Below, piece after piece: positions 23,635-32,958 of a stretch of DNA of 64,000 nt (its first letter is position 1; every line of letters starts with the position of its first letter). The stretch comes from Lederbergia citri (GTDB lineage: Bacteria; Bacillota; Bacilli; Bacillales; Bacillaceae_C), in NCBI RefSeq assembly GCF_018343625.1, contig NZ_JAGYPG010000002.1, positions 1,159,280-1,223,279 of the forward strand. The letters run 5' to 3'. Below the pieces are notes generated by a model, which saw only the letters and a list, made by a program, of their open reading frames with translations, searched no databases and had not been told where the DNA came from. The translations under genes and the position numbers were made by a program.

Positions 23635-24441
23635 CTAGCGAATGGCAGCGCAAATCAATCCAAAGTACGTTGGAGCCTCGTAAGATAAAAACTCCACTTT
23701 TCGTTCTTCCTCAGGGATAGCACCGGCCAGAATAAGGGTCTGCCAAATCCCATCTGGTTTTGCCGCTTCAATAAAATCTTCATCAAAGTCAGCCATATTT
23801 TCAAGTTTGTTGTTTTTGATTAATCCCACCGCTTCTTCATCTAACTGTTTGGCTCCAGGATCATATCCATAAGGACCGGCTGCATCATGGGCGTGTGACC
23901 AGTCACAGCTTGCGATAAGTCCTATTCGCTTCTCGGATTTTTGTACTGCTTCCCTTAGCGCCTTTCCGAATTCCAAATGCTTTTCGAATGAAAGATCTCT
24001 AGACGGAGTAATCACAACAATTGGCACATCTGGCATGAAGCGAAGCGGAACAATTGCTCCCCAGTCAAGAGGCAAGCAGGAAATCGGTCCTGATGAAGTT
24101 CCGTAATTTATCACACCAACTGGAAACCCAGCTGCTTTGGAATGTTCAGCAACTCCCTCTGCAAGCTCCCGATCCACTACTTTTTCTATTGTATAAGATG
24201 CGTCGTTTTCATCCACTGTCCCAACCATTCTTTCTGAACCCGAAATCGAAAACTGCCCATTAATTCGAGTTCCGTGCGGAGTTAACACAATCAACGCATC
24301 AGGTTTTGCCTCCGCCATTTCTTTGCCTAGCAACTTTAAACTTTGGCGAGTCACCGCCATTCTTTTTGGATCGGTTCCCTGTAATTCCGGTATAATTTCT
24401 CCCCCGTGTGGGCAAATACATGAAAATATGAATGGATTCAT
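23635..24441 (-). CDS. LigB-type extradiol dioxygenase-family protein (AMMECR1-associated/MEMO-like superfamily)
   Basis: A 268-residue protein of the class III extradiol dioxygenase LigB fold. The putative iron-binding histidines are in CICPHGGEIIPEL near the N terminus, LTPHGTRI near residue 60, and SCDWSHAHD near 180. It could cleave a catechol-type ring, or be a non-enzymatic MEMO-like relative; no aromatic pathway genes are nearby. The start at 24441 has GGGAG eight bases upstream. An earlier in-frame ATG would overlap the TetR promoter region. It is divergent from the TetR gene, so it may share that operator. Confidence 0.75.
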   Translation of the reverse strand: MNPFIFSCICPHGGEIIPELQGTDPKRMAVTRQSLKLLGKEMAEAKPDALIVLTPHGTRINGQFSISGSERMVGTVDENDASYTIEKVVDRELAEGVAEHSKAAGFPVGVINYGTSSGPISCLPLDWGAIVPLRFMPDVPIVVITPSRDLSFEKHLEFGKALREAVQKSEKRIGLIASCDWSHAHDAAGPYGYDPGAKQLDEEAVGLIKNNKLENMADFDEDFIEAAKPDGIWQTLILAGAIPEEERKVEFLSYEAPTYFGLICAAIR

Positions 24442-24517
24442 ACTACACACTCCCATAATAGATGTTTTTTTCATTATTATACTTTTTGGCTAAAAAAGAA
24501 AATGATATTTTATCTTA

Positions 24518-24566
24518 TTGACACAATAACTAACCACTGGTTATAATGTAACCAGTGGTTGGTTAT
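24518..24566 (+). promoter_or_regulatory. Near-consensus sigma-A promoter overlapped by a TetR operator
   Basis: TTGACA (24518-24523) and TATAAT (24542-24547) are 18 bases apart. Overlapping them is an inverted repeat with 18-base arms and one mismatch (24526-24543 and 24549-24566), whose core is AACCACTGGTTA / TAACCAGTGGTT. A bound dimer would block the promoter. The TetR protein encoded next is the natural ligand, giving autoregulation of the three-gene operon. Confidence 0.88.
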
Positions 24567-24591
24567 TTACTAAAAAAGGGATGAATCCATT

Positions 24592-25227
24592 ATGAAAAGC
24601 AGACAGGAACAACGTTCAGAAGAAACGAAAGAACTAATTTTAAATGCTGCCGGAAAATTATTTGCGAAAAAAGGATTTGACTCGGTATCGATAAGAGAAA
24701 TTGCTAAGGAAGCAGGTTGTTCTCATACAACCATCTATCTTTATTTCAAGGACAAAGAAGCGCTGCTACATCAGCTTTCTATGCCATCGTTAGAAAAACT
24801 GTATAAACAGTTAAACTCCATTACAATCACAGACACATTAACCCCTGAGGCTCAACTAAAAAAAATCAGTCATGAATATATTCAGTTCTGCTTAGAAAAT
24901 AGGAATATGTTCGATGTCATTTTCAATGTCAAATCAACTCGAGTAGATGAATCTGATCCAGAATTAGAAATAAATAAACTGCGCTTAAAAATCTTTGCAT
25001 TAATGAAGCAAGTTTTACAAGACTGTCTCTCAATGCCTGACAATGAATTATTATTAAACTTTTCTCGCATTTTCTATTATCAGCTAAATGGAGTTTTGAG
25101 TACTTATTCTTATCTTCATGAATCTATTGGCGAGTTAATGAAAAGATTAACACCAACTTTTGACCTCTCTGTAGAAATTTTAGTTTGGGGATTCAAGGAA
25201 AAAATTAATCAAATGGGGGATGAATGA
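24592..25227 (+). CDS. TetR-family repressor, first gene of a self-regulated operon
   Basis: A 211-residue TetR protein. The N-terminal DNA-binding domain reads ELILNAAGKLFAKKGFDSVS, then IREIAKEAGCSHTTIYLYFK. The rest is a divergent ligand-binding domain. It starts 26 bp after an 18-bp-arm operator that overlaps its own strong promoter. Its stop overlaps the start of the metallo-hydrolase gene, so the two are coupled. The inducer is presumably a substrate of the hydrolase. Confidence 0.92.
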   Translation: MKSRQEQRSEETKELILNAAGKLFAKKGFDSVSIREIAKEAGCSHTTIYLYFKDKEALLHQLSMPSLEKLYKQLNSITITDTLTPEAQLKKISHEYIQFCLENRNMFDVIFNVKSTRVDESDPELEINKLRLKIFALMKQVLQDCLSMPDNELLLNFSRIFYYQLNGVLSTYSYLHESIGELMKRLTPTFDLSVEILVWGFKEKINQMGDE

Positions 25228-25907
25228 TGAAAGTGAAACAAGTTTCCGAGCATATTTGGAGTTTAAGAACGTGGATGTTGATTCCCGTTCATGTTTGGGT
25301 TGTTGTGGATAAAGGAGAAGTAACACTTGTAGATGCTGGGATGCCGAATATGGCGAAAGGAATTTTGACATTCATTGAAAAACTGAACATGGGGCCTCTG
25401 AAAAGAATCCTACTTACCCACGGACATCTGGACCATATTGGCGCCATCAAGCCAATCTCAAATAAACTAAAAGTTCCGGTTTATGCTCATCGAATTGAAA
25501 ATCCTTATATGACTGGTGAACTTCCTTATCCAAAAAGAAAGAAACCAGAACAGAACGTCTCAAAAGAAATCGTTCGATCACTTCCAGAAGATGAAACAGG
25601 AAATTTATTGCAAATCGGCGGACTGACTCCATACCATACACCTGGCCATTCTCCTGGTCATGTTGCTTATTACCACGAAAAGGATCAAGTATTGTTGGCA
25701 GGTGACCTTTTTACTTCTAAAAAGGGAAAACTCAAGCGCCCAATATCTATTTTTACTGCCGACATGAATGAAGCCATAAAAAGCAGTGCCATCATTAAGG
25801 ACCTAAAACCAGAAAAGGTAGAAGTATGCCATGGATATACTGTTCTTAATCCTTCAGATCATATAGAAGAATATATGGAAAAATCATTAGGGAGCATTTT
25901 ACAATGA
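25227..25907 (+). CDS. MBL-fold metallo-hydrolase
   Basis: A 226-residue metallo-beta-lactamase-fold hydrolase. The zinc motif is THGHLDHIG near residue 71, followed by GHSPGHVAYY, AGDLFTS and the late histidine in VCHGYTVLNP. The fold suits hydrolysis of thioesters, lactones or phosphodiesters, and the substrate is unknown. The second of two adjacent ATGs (25227) has better spacing from GGGGGA. It is coupled to TetR upstream and to a membrane protein downstream, which suggests a small detoxification or efflux-sensing unit. Confidence 0.87.
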   Translation: MKVKQVSEHIWSLRTWMLIPVHVWVVVDKGEVTLVDAGMPNMAKGILTFIEKLNMGPLKRILLTHGHLDHIGAIKPISNKLKVPVYAHRIENPYMTGELPYPKRKKPEQNVSKEIVRSLPEDETGNLLQIGGLTPYHTPGHSPGHVAYYHEKDQVLLAGDLFTSKKGKLKRPISIFTADMNEAIKSSAIIKDLKPEKVEVCHGYTVLNPSDHIEEYMEKSLGSILQ

Positions 25908-26254
25908 TTGCTATCAAATACACAGTATTCATCATCTTCTTTTTAATGGAACTATGTGCCCTTGCAGCATTTTCTTTTTGGGGGTTTCAATTAAAGAGCG
26001 GTTGGGCTATTAAGATTTTAGTTGGAATAGGCTTACCGCTATTGGTTGCAATTTTTTGGGGTACATTCATTGCCCCTAAAGCCTCCTTTCCAGTGTCTTC
26101 AAATGTGAGAATCCTTTTACAGTTATTAATATTTACTTTAGCCTGCGCTGCCCTTTATTTATCAGATAAAGAAAAGCTTGCATTCTTATTTGGAACGGTA
26201 GTCGTAATTGAAATGATTCTCATGAATTTTTTCGATAAAGCTGAGACTTTCTAA
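25904..26254 (+). CDS. YrdB-family (DUF2568) membrane protein
   Basis: A 116-residue protein with four membrane helices. It opens with YTVFIIFFLMELCALAAFSF and contains WGTFIAPKA, characteristic of YrdB/DUF2568 proteins, which have no assigned biochemical role. Its start overlaps the end of the hydrolase gene by four bases (ATGA), so it is the third gene of the TetR operon. No clear terminator follows. It converges on the LysR gene about 90 bp away. Confidence 0.82.
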   Translation: MIAIKYTVFIIFFLMELCALAAFSFWGFQLKSGWAIKILVGIGLPLLVAIFWGTFIAPKASFPVSSNVRILLQLLIFTLACAALYLSDKEKLAFLFGTVVVIEMILMNFFDKAETF

Positions 26255-26341
26255 TGTTACTTCTCAAGTTGTAGAGTTTTCTTAGGTCTTGAATTGGTGG
26301 TTTAATAAAAAAATAAGGATCATAGGAAGCCAAAATGAAGT

Positions 26342-27232
26342 TTAAACTTGTTGGCGTTCTATAATCTTTATAAACTTTGTTGAAGCTGGGGATAACGGAA
26401 CGCTTTTTAAATAGCAAACCCCTATACTTCTACTTGGCAACTCTTCTTTGACAGGTACTTCCCATAATTGTCCTTTATTCAAATCTTCTTGGGAAAATTC
26501 CTTTGTTACACAGGCGATTCCTAGATTTATTTTCGCAAATTCCAATAATAAATCATGTGAGCCCAATTCAAATTCTGGCGACACCTTGATCCCAATTGAA
26601 ATCAAATATTCTTCCACATAATTTCTCGAATTTGATTTCCGTTCAAGCATGATTAACGGTAACTTCACGAGATCTTCCATACTTATCGGTTTAGATAGCA
26701 AATATTTAAATTTTTCTCCGCAAACAAAGATGTCGTGAATATCGATGCACGGTCTTAGCTCCAGCGCTGAGTCTTCTAAAGGGAAATTACATACTCCAAT
26801 ATCGACTTCTCCGGACTTTAGCAAAGAACAAATTTCTGTCGTTGTTCCATTCACCATCTTAAATTTTATATTTGGGTAGTGATTATGAAATGCTTCTAAG
26901 TATGGAAGTAAGAAGTGACGAGAAATCGTGTCACCTACACCTATTTTCAATTCTCCTGCCGTTAAATTCTTAAACTCCAAAAGCTTTTCTTCTCCTGCAT
27001 CAATTAGGTTGATGGCTGAATTGGCGTATTCAAATAAGATAGCACCCTCGTCAGTTAGAGTGACGCCTTTAGGTGTCCGATTAAAAAGACGAGTGTCCAG
27101 CTCTCTTTCTAACTGCATAATCGCTTGACTGACAGCAGGCTGCGTCATATATAGCTCTTTTGCCGCCTGAGAAAAACTTTTTCTTTTACTAACGACACAA
27201 AATATTTTATACAAATCTAATTTACTTGCCAT
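26342..27232 (-). CDS. LysR-family transcriptional regulator
   Basis: A 296-residue LysR regulator. The winged helix-turn-helix is at residues 3-60 (KIFCVVSKRKSFSQAAKELY, then MTQPAVSQAIMQLERELDTR). The periplasmic-binding-like effector domain runs from about residue 90. It is divergent from the CofE-like ligase gene with a 118-bp shared spacer, the usual layout for LysR regulation of the neighbour. Several T-rich/A-rich imperfect palindromes lie in the spacer, but I cannot single out a T-N11-A site. The effector is unknown. Confidence 0.93.
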   Translation of the reverse strand: MASKLDLYKIFCVVSKRKSFSQAAKELYMTQPAVSQAIMQLERELDTRLFNRTPKGVTLTDEGAILFEYANSAINLIDAGEEKLLEFKNLTAGELKIGVGDTISRHFLLPYLEAFHNHYPNIKFKMVNGTTTEICSLLKSGEVDIGVCNFPLEDSALELRPCIDIHDIFVCGEKFKYLLSKPISMEDLVKLPLIMLERKSNSRNYVEEYLISIGIKVSPEFELGSHDLLLEFAKINLGIACVTKEFSQEDLNKGQLWEVPVKEELPSRSIGVCYLKSVPLSPASTKFIKIIERQQV

Positions 27233-27350
27233 ATAACCACACCTTATACCTACTATTAGATATATCCATTTTACTTATACCACTAGACTGCTGTATATTA
27301 CAAGTAGAGTTAACTTACATTAACTTTAATAGTTATAAGGGGCGATCAAT

Positions 27351-28541
27351 TTGGAGAGAGTAGTCGGAACTGTTGCGAGAGGACTTCGTTGCCCGATCAT
27401 AAATAAAGGCGATAATATCGAAGAAATCGTTGTAGATAGCGTGTTAAAAGCTGCAGAGGTTGAAGGCTTTAAAATTAATGATAAAGATATTGTGTCCATC
27501 ACAGAATCAATCGTTGCACGCGCACAAGGTAACTACGCGACGATCGATCAAATTGCAAAAGACGTTCATTCAAAATTCGGAGACGATTCCCTAGGAGTCA
27601 TTTTCCCAATCTTAAGCCGCAACCGTTTTGCAAACTGCCTTCGCGGTATTGCAAAAGGTGCAAAAAAAATTGTATTAATGCTCAGCTACCCATCTGATGA
27701 AGTGGGGAATCACCTAGTTGATATCGATACACTCGACGAAAAAGGCGTCAATCCTTGGACTGATGTTTTAACCGAAAAACAATTCCGTGATTTGTTTGGA
27801 TACAATAAACATCCTTTTACAGGTGTCGATTATATCGAGTATTATAAATCATTAGTTGAAGAATACGGCGTTGAATGTGAAGTTATTTTTTCAAACAATC
27901 CAAAAACCATTTTAGAATATACAAAAAATGTTCTTACTTGTGACATCCATACAAGATTTAGAACGAAAAGAATTTTAAAAGCAAACGGCGGAGAAAAAAT
28001 ATATAGCCTTGATAATATTTTATCTGAATCTGTCGACGGCAGCGGATATAATGAGGCATACGGCCTTTTGGGTTCCAATAAATCAACAGAAGAAAGCGTA
28101 AAACTTTTCCCGCGTAACTGCCAGCCTGTCGTCGATAAAATTCAACAAGTGCTCAAAGAAAAAACCGGTAAAAATGTAGAAGTCATGATTTATGGCGATG
28201 GTGCATTTAAAGATCCAGTGGGTAAAATTTGGGAGCTTGCTGATCCAGTTGTATCGCCTGCTTATACATCAGGTCTCGAAGGAACACCTAATGAAATCAA
28301 GTTAAAATACCTTGCCGATAATAATTTTGCCAATTTAAAAGGTGAGGAGCTTAAAAAAGCAATCGCCGATTATATCAATAATAAAGGCGATGATCTTGTC
28401 GGAGCGATGGAAGCTCAAGGGACAACACCTAGAAAACTGACAGATTTAATCGGTTCCCTTTCTGATTTAACGTCTGGAAGCGGAGATAAAGGTACGCCAA
28501 TCGTGTTTATACAAGGGTATTTTGATAACTATACGAAGTAA
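27351..28541 (+). CDS. Coenzyme F420-0:L-glutamate ligase (CofE)-like protein
   Basis: A 396-residue protein of the CofE/FbiB ligase family, seen as VARGLRCPIINKGDNIEEIV at the N terminus and DIVSITESIVARAQGNYATI. True CofE adds glutamate to F420-0, but Bacillaceae generally do not make F420 and no cof or fbi genes are near, so the real substrate is uncertain. The protein is longer than canonical CofE (about 250 residues), with a C-terminal extension. It starts at a TTG (27351) with AAGGGG eight bases upstream. A strong bidirectional terminator follows. Regulation by the divergent LysR is likely. Confidence 0.8.
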   Translation: MERVVGTVARGLRCPIINKGDNIEEIVVDSVLKAAEVEGFKINDKDIVSITESIVARAQGNYATIDQIAKDVHSKFGDDSLGVIFPILSRNRFANCLRGIAKGAKKIVLMLSYPSDEVGNHLVDIDTLDEKGVNPWTDVLTEKQFRDLFGYNKHPFTGVDYIEYYKSLVEEYGVECEVIFSNNPKTILEYTKNVLTCDIHTRFRTKRILKANGGEKIYSLDNILSESVDGSGYNEAYGLLGSNKSTEESVKLFPRNCQPVVDKIQQVLKEKTGKNVEVMIYGDGAFKDPVGKIWELADPVVSPAYTSGLEGTPNEIKLKYLADNNFANLKGEELKKAIADYINNKGDDLVGAMEAQGTTPRKLTDLIGSLSDLTSGSGDKGTPIVFIQGYFDNYTK

Positions 28542-28544
28542 TTT

Positions 28545-28589
28545 AAAAAGCTCAACAATGCATAGGTTTTATGCATTGTTGAGCTTTTT
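28545..28589. terminator. Strong bidirectional terminator
   Basis: A perfect 19-bp stem (AAAAAGCTCAACAATGCAT and its complement) with a seven-base loop and T-runs on both strands. It ends the CofE-like gene (plus) and the sugar-transport operon (minus). The AAAAAGCTCAACA arm recurs in the terminator at 39422-39465. Confidence 0.92.
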
Positions 28590-28662
28590 CTTTTATGTCT
28601 TATCCGAGGGTTTATCTTTTCTATTTATTTTACAAAAAATCCAAGTAATTATTTATCGATTA

Positions 28663-29793
28663 TCACTGATGACTGTATTCTAAAAAATCTATTGGTAATG
28701 CTTCTGGTTTCTCACATGTGCTAGAAAGTTCATAATGAGCTCCTCTATTAGACGTATCGTGAATAGCGTGCATTACGTCTAACACATGGAATGCCAAATC
28801 ACCATTTGCACGATGTATTCTGCCATTCCTGATCGCTTCCGCCATATCTGCCACACCTATACCACGGCTGTTATCAGTATACCCATGTGTTAACGGAATT
28901 TCCTCCCATTTAATTCCGTTTTTATAAATAGATAAAGGGTCATCTTCATTCCGCTTAAAGAGATACACTGGACCTCCAAATGTATTCGGATCAGGTACAA
29001 CGATTGTTCCCTTAGACCCATAAATTTCAATATTAGGAAGTTTGGATCCATAAACATCAAAGCTTGTAATAATTGTTGCTATTGGACCACTTTCAAATTC
29101 AAGTACACCTGCAACATGGGTAGGGACTTCTACTTGGATTTTTTGTCCATATTTCGGTTGACTTGTTATTGTTCTTTCAGGAAAGCTAATTCTTGTAAAT
29201 CCAGTAACTTTTCGAATAGGGCCGATTAAATTTATTAATGCCGTTATGTAGTATGGACCCATATCAAACATCGGTCCTCCACCGACTTTATAATAAAACT
29301 CAGGATCCGGATGCCAAATTTCATGACCTGGGCTCATCATAAATGCTGTTGCACCAACAACCTCTCCAATCTCCCCTTCGTCGATTAACTTCCGTACCGT
29401 TTGAATCCCTCCTCCTAAAAAGGTGTCAGGAGCCCCACCAACCAATAATCCTTTTTCTTTTGCAAGTGTTAATATTTTTTGCCCATCTTCCCGCGTTACA
29501 GCTAAAGGTTTTTCAACATATACATGCTTACCCGCCTCTAGTGCTGCAATACACACTTCCGCATGGGCTTTTGGTATTGTTAGATTAATAACAATTTCAA
29601 TATCTGGATCCGCAAGTAACTCTTCAACCGTACATGCTTTTGGAATATTAAACTCTTTTGCCCGTGCTTTTGCACGCTCAAGATCAATATCTGCACAAGC
29701 AACAACTTCTAAATTTTGAAATCTGCTTCCCGCCTGACAGTATATGCTACTAATATTTCCACAACCAATAATTCCCAGTTTCACTAGCTTCAT
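28663..29793 (-). CDS. Gfo/Idh/MocA-family oxidoreductase
   Basis: A 376-residue NAD(P)-dependent sugar or inositol dehydrogenase-like enzyme. The Rossmann motif [12 protein letters not shown] is at residues 6-17, and [11 protein letters not shown] contains the catalytic EKP lysine. It is the last gene of the operon carrying the sugar ABC importer, so it probably oxidises or epimerises the imported sugar or a derivative. The start at 29793 is preferred because GGAG lies seven to eight bases upstream; the ATG three codons earlier is less well placed. Confidence 0.9.
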   Translation of the reverse strand: MKLVKLGIIGCGNISSIYCQAGSRFQNLEVVACADIDLERAKARAKEFNIPKACTVEELLADPDIEIVINLTIPKAHAEVCIAALEAGKHVYVEKPLAVTREDGQKILTLAKEKGLLVGGAPDTFLGGGIQTVRKLIDEGEIGEVVGATAFMMSPGHEIWHPDPEFYYKVGGGPMFDMGPYYITALINLIGPIRKVTGFTRISFPERTITSQPKYGQKIQVEVPTHVAGVLEFESGPIATIITSFDVYGSKLPNIEIYGSKGTIVVPDPNTFGGPVYLFKRNEDDPLSIYKNGIKWEEIPLTHGYTDNSRGIGVADMAEAIRNGRIHRANGDLAFHVLDVMHAIHDTSNRGAHYELSSTCEKPEALPIDFLEYSHQ

Positions 29794-29822
29794 TAAAACC
29801 ACTCCATATCTTTTTTAACTAG

Positions 29823-30698
29823 TTATCCTTTTACCGAACCTATCGCAACACTTCCCATAATTCGCTTTGAGAAGATTGAAAAGACAATAATAATTGGTAA
29901 TACGGAGATGGCTACTCCAAGATAAAGCAAGCCATAATCGGTACTATAATAACCTTGGATCATAGCAACTACTACAGGTAGAGGATATTTTTCCTCAGAA
30001 AATAATAGAACAAGAGGGCTGATAAAATTGTTCCATGAACCAATAAATGTAAAAATACCAATAGCAGATAGAGCTGGGGCTAACATCGGAAAAATAATAC
30101 GATTGAAAATCCTCCATTCACCTGCACCGTCGATCCGTGCAGACTCAATAATCTCATCGGGAATACTACCATCAATAAATTGTTTAATAAAAAATACAGC
30201 AAATGTATTTGCAGCTGCCGGTAGAATAATAGCAGCATGCGTATCTAGTAAGTTCAACATCCCAAGCCATTTGTAGCTACCAATTAACGCCAATTGGCCT
30301 GGAATCATCATCGTAGCTAACATAAAATAAAAAAGTTGCTTATTGAAACGGAATTTAAATTTAGAAAATCCATAAGCCGTTAATCCACCGAAATAAATTG
30401 TTAATAAGGTTGAACCACCCGCAATAATAATACTATTTAAAAAGCCTCTACCTATATTCACCTTTTCTATCATTCTTGTAAAATTCGATACTAGGTTATC
30501 TCCGGGTAAATATACAAAGGAGGCAGCAATTTCAGCATTTGAATGCGTAGAATACATAATCATTAAATAAAATGGAAAAAAACAAACAATGGCAAGTAAT
30601 ATGAGTATTAAATATAGAAAAAAAAGTTTCCTTTTCCCTCTTTTTCTTTCAGGACTAATCATCTCTTTAGTTTTTGTTTCTAGATTAGAAAGTTCCAT
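29823..30698 (-). CDS. Carbohydrate ABC transporter permease (MalG/UgpE type)
   Basis: A 291-residue permease with six membrane helices and the EAA loop ESARIDGAGEWRIFNRIIFP that contacts the ATPase. It ends with GSVAIGSVKG, typical of MalG-type subunits. It partners the permease ending 14 bp upstream and the binding protein at 31666-32958. No ATPase gene is present, so a shared MsmX-type ATPase encoded elsewhere probably energises it, as is usual in Bacillus. GGGGGAG precedes the ATG. Confidence 0.93.
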   Translation of the reverse strand: MELSNLETKTKEMISPERKRGKRKLFFLYLILILLAIVCFFPFYLMIMYSTHSNAEIAASFVYLPGDNLVSNFTRMIEKVNIGRGFLNSIIIAGGSTLLTIYFGGLTAYGFSKFKFRFNKQLFYFMLATMMIPGQLALIGSYKWLGMLNLLDTHAAIILPAAANTFAVFFIKQFIDGSIPDEIIESARIDGAGEWRIFNRIIFPMLAPALSAIGIFTFIGSWNNFISPLVLLFSEEKYPLPVVVAMIQGYYSTDYGLLYLGVAISVLPIIIVFSIFSKRIMGSVAIGSVKG

Positions 30699-30712
30699 TT
30701 TCTGCTCCCCCT

Positions 30713-31603
30713 TTATACCCTGCTACGGCGATTGGAAACCAAAAATGAAATAATAGATAAGGTTCCTATTACAAAAAATAAGCAAAAAGCTAATGTTGCA
30801 CCGTAGCCAAAATTATTTTGCTCAAAAGCTGTTCGATATAGGTACATAATACTAGTAAGAGTTGAGTTGTCCGGCGCTCCTGAACCTTGCGTTAACATAT
30901 ATGGTTGATCAAATATTTGCACCCCACCTATTAAAGAAGTGATTACTTGAAAGAGAATAATAGGCCTTAAAAGTGGAATCGTTATTTTGAAAAATACTTG
31001 AACTTTACTTGCACCATCAATTTGGGCAGCTTCTGAATACTCATGAGATATTCCCTGAAGACCAGCAATATAGATTAACATAGAGTAACCAAAATATTGA
31101 AAAAAGAGAATGGTAGACACTATTAATCTCATAATAAAGGGATTATTCTTCCAATCATATGGGTCATCAAAAATACCCATACTTAATAACATTTGGTTCA
31201 TGCTTCCCGTTTTCCAATCAAACATTAAACTAACAAGTAATCCTAGTGATGCGGCGGTTACTATATTAGGGAAAAAGTAAACGGCACGGAAGAACTCTTT
31301 TCCTTTTAAATACCTTTCAGTTAGGATAACCGCTAACACTAAACTCACCGTTAACTGAGGAATAACAGATATTATCCAAATAAAAAAAGTATTGAACAAA
31401 GATTTGTAAAAAACCGGATCCTCAAAAGCTCTTAAATAATTTGCAAATCCTACAAACGCTGGAGCATTTAATCCATCCCAGTTTGTAAAGCTTAAATACA
31501 AGGAATATAAGATTGGATAAAAACCAAAGATGCAAAAAATAATAAAGAATGGAGCAATGAATAGATATCCGTAATTATCTTTTTTAATACTATTAGAAAA
31601 CAT
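30713..31603 (-). CDS. Carbohydrate ABC transporter permease (MalF/UgpA type)
   Basis: A 296-residue permease with six helices, an N-terminal LFIAPFFIIFCIFGFYPILY segment and the EAA loop EAAQIDGASKVQVFFKITIP. The start is the ATG at 31603 with GGAGG eight bases upstream; a TTG five codons earlier lies inside that site. A strong hairpin (31638-31662) separates it from the binding-protein gene and probably lowers permease expression relative to the binding protein. The importer likely takes up oligosaccharides released by extracellular enzymes. Confidence 0.93.
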   Translation of the reverse strand: MFSNSIKKDNYGYLFIAPFFIIFCIFGFYPILYSLYLSFTNWDGLNAPAFVGFANYLRAFEDPVFYKSLFNTFFIWIISVIPQLTVSLVLAVILTERYLKGKEFFRAVYFFPNIVTAASLGLLVSLMFDWKTGSMNQMLLSMGIFDDPYDWKNNPFIMRLIVSTILFFQYFGYSMLIYIAGLQGISHEYSEAAQIDGASKVQVFFKITIPLLRPIILFQVITSLIGGVQIFDQPYMLTQGSGAPDNSTLTSIMYLYRTAFEQNNFGYGATLAFCLFFVIGTLSIISFLVSNRRSRV

Positions 31604-31637
31604 ATTCGTTTCCTCCAAAACCTTTGATTTATAATCA

Positions 31638-31662
31638 TTTGGCCCGGTTTTACCGGGCCAAA
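31638..31662 (-). repeat. Intercistronic hairpin in the sugar ABC operon
   Basis: TTTGGCCCGGT pairs perfectly with ACCGGGCCAAA around a three-base loop, between the binding-protein and permease genes. There is no T-run, so it is more likely an mRNA-stabilising or partial-termination element that raises the binding-protein level. Confidence 0.75.
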
Positions 31663-31665
31663 TTG

Positions 31666-32958
31666 TTACTCAACAACTAAATCAGGAAAATCATGCTTGA
31701 CTTCAGCTTTGAACTTTTCAAGAAATTCTTCTTTCGTTTTGATATTTCCTTTTACAAAGGACTCCATGTTATTACCAAATATTGTATCGATATCTCCATC
31801 AAACTCAGTTCTTAAAACAGGATGAACCTTTTCACCCTCAATATTGAAAAACTCAAAATACTTCTGTCCCGCTAAGAATTCATCCGTCAACTCAGGTGCT
31901 AGTTTAGCGTTTACTTCTCTATTACTTGTAAAGTAAGCTTCCTCTCTAGCCAATTGCTCCAAAAATTCGTGATCAAATGAATAGAATTTGATAAAATCCC
32001 AGGCTAGTTCTTTGTTTTCACTTTTTGAATAAATGGAATAGAATGTTCCTCCTCCGCTAAAGGAACCAGGTCCGTGTGCCAATCCCCAATTACCGCTTGT
32101 ATCTGGTGCATTTGCTTTAATAACGTATTGCAAATACCATGTTGGGCCAGGGAAAAACATCACATCCCCGGATTGCATTGCTGCCCACATCCCTGCACTC
32201 CAGTCTTCTAACATAGCTAGTACATTCATTTCTTTTGCTTGAAGTGCCAAATCTAATACTTTCAGTCTTTCTGGATCTATAACTAATTTTCCGTCCACAA
32301 CCCAAGGTGAAGTTACATTACCTCCTTGTACCGCACCAATGGCGTTCCAATTCGATAAGGCATGAACCTTGCCACCACTTTCATCGTAAACACGTTTACC
32401 TATCTCAAAAATCTTCTCCCAAGAAGAAATTAAGTCACTGACTTCTGCTGGATCGTCTGTCCCTAAATATTGTTTGGCCAAATCTCTACGATAATAGATT
32501 CCTCCTGGTGTTCCTTGGTAACCTAGAGCTTTTATTTGCCCTTCAGAATCCGTTTCTATTGCCTGTACATATTCATATTGCTGTCCAATAAAATCACCCG
32601 CATTATAAGACACGTCTGATAGATTTTCGAGAGCTGGATGATCAATAAACTTTCTTACAAACCCATATTCAGTTGCAAAAACATCAGGAGCATTGACACC
32701 TGTTTGTAAAGCGGAACGTAATTTTGTTTGATATTGATCACCTGGTATATGCTGAAAGTTAACTTTTACATCCGGATTTTGTTCCATGTATTTTTTAACA
32801 GCATACTCACCTTCGTTTGTAAAACTCCAAACTGTAATTTCCTTTTTTCCTGACTTTTTGCCACCTGTGCTCTTACCACCTGTTTCTGATGAACATGCCG
32901 AACTCAAAATCATCAACATACTTAACATAATTAAAAAGAAACTTTTTCCCACCTTCAC
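31666..32958 (-). CDS. Extracellular sugar-binding lipoprotein of an ABC importer
   Basis: A 430-residue solute-binding protein. Residues 1-22 are a lipoprotein signal peptide with lipobox LSSAC, giving a lipid-anchored protein on the outer face of the membrane. The mature part begins SSETGG and shows the cluster 1 sugar-binding pattern EITVWSFTNEGEYAVKKYME. It starts at a GTG (32958) preceded by a GGGGGG site eight bases away. It heads the operon SBP-permease-permease-oxidoreductase. A 15-bp palindrome about 42 bp upstream (33000-33014) is a candidate operator. Confidence 0.92.
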   Translation of the reverse strand: MKVGKSFFLIMLSMLMILSSACSSETGGKSTGGKKSGKKEITVWSFTNEGEYAVKKYMEQNPDVKVNFQHIPGDQYQTKLRSALQTGVNAPDVFATEYGFVRKFIDHPALENLSDVSYNAGDFIGQQYEYVQAIETDSEGQIKALGYQGTPGGIYYRRDLAKQYLGTDDPAEVSDLISSWEKIFEIGKRVYDESGGKVHALSNWNAIGAVQGGNVTSPWVVDGKLVIDPERLKVLDLALQAKEMNVLAMLEDWSAGMWAAMQSGDVMFFPGPTWYLQYVIKANAPDTSGNWGLAHGPGSFSGGGTFYSIYSKSENKELAWDFIKFYSFDHEFLEQLAREEAYFTSNREVNAKLAPELTDEFLAGQKYFEFFNIEGEKVHPVLRTEFDGDIDTIFGNNMESFVKGNIKTKEEFLEKFKAEVKHDFPDLVVE

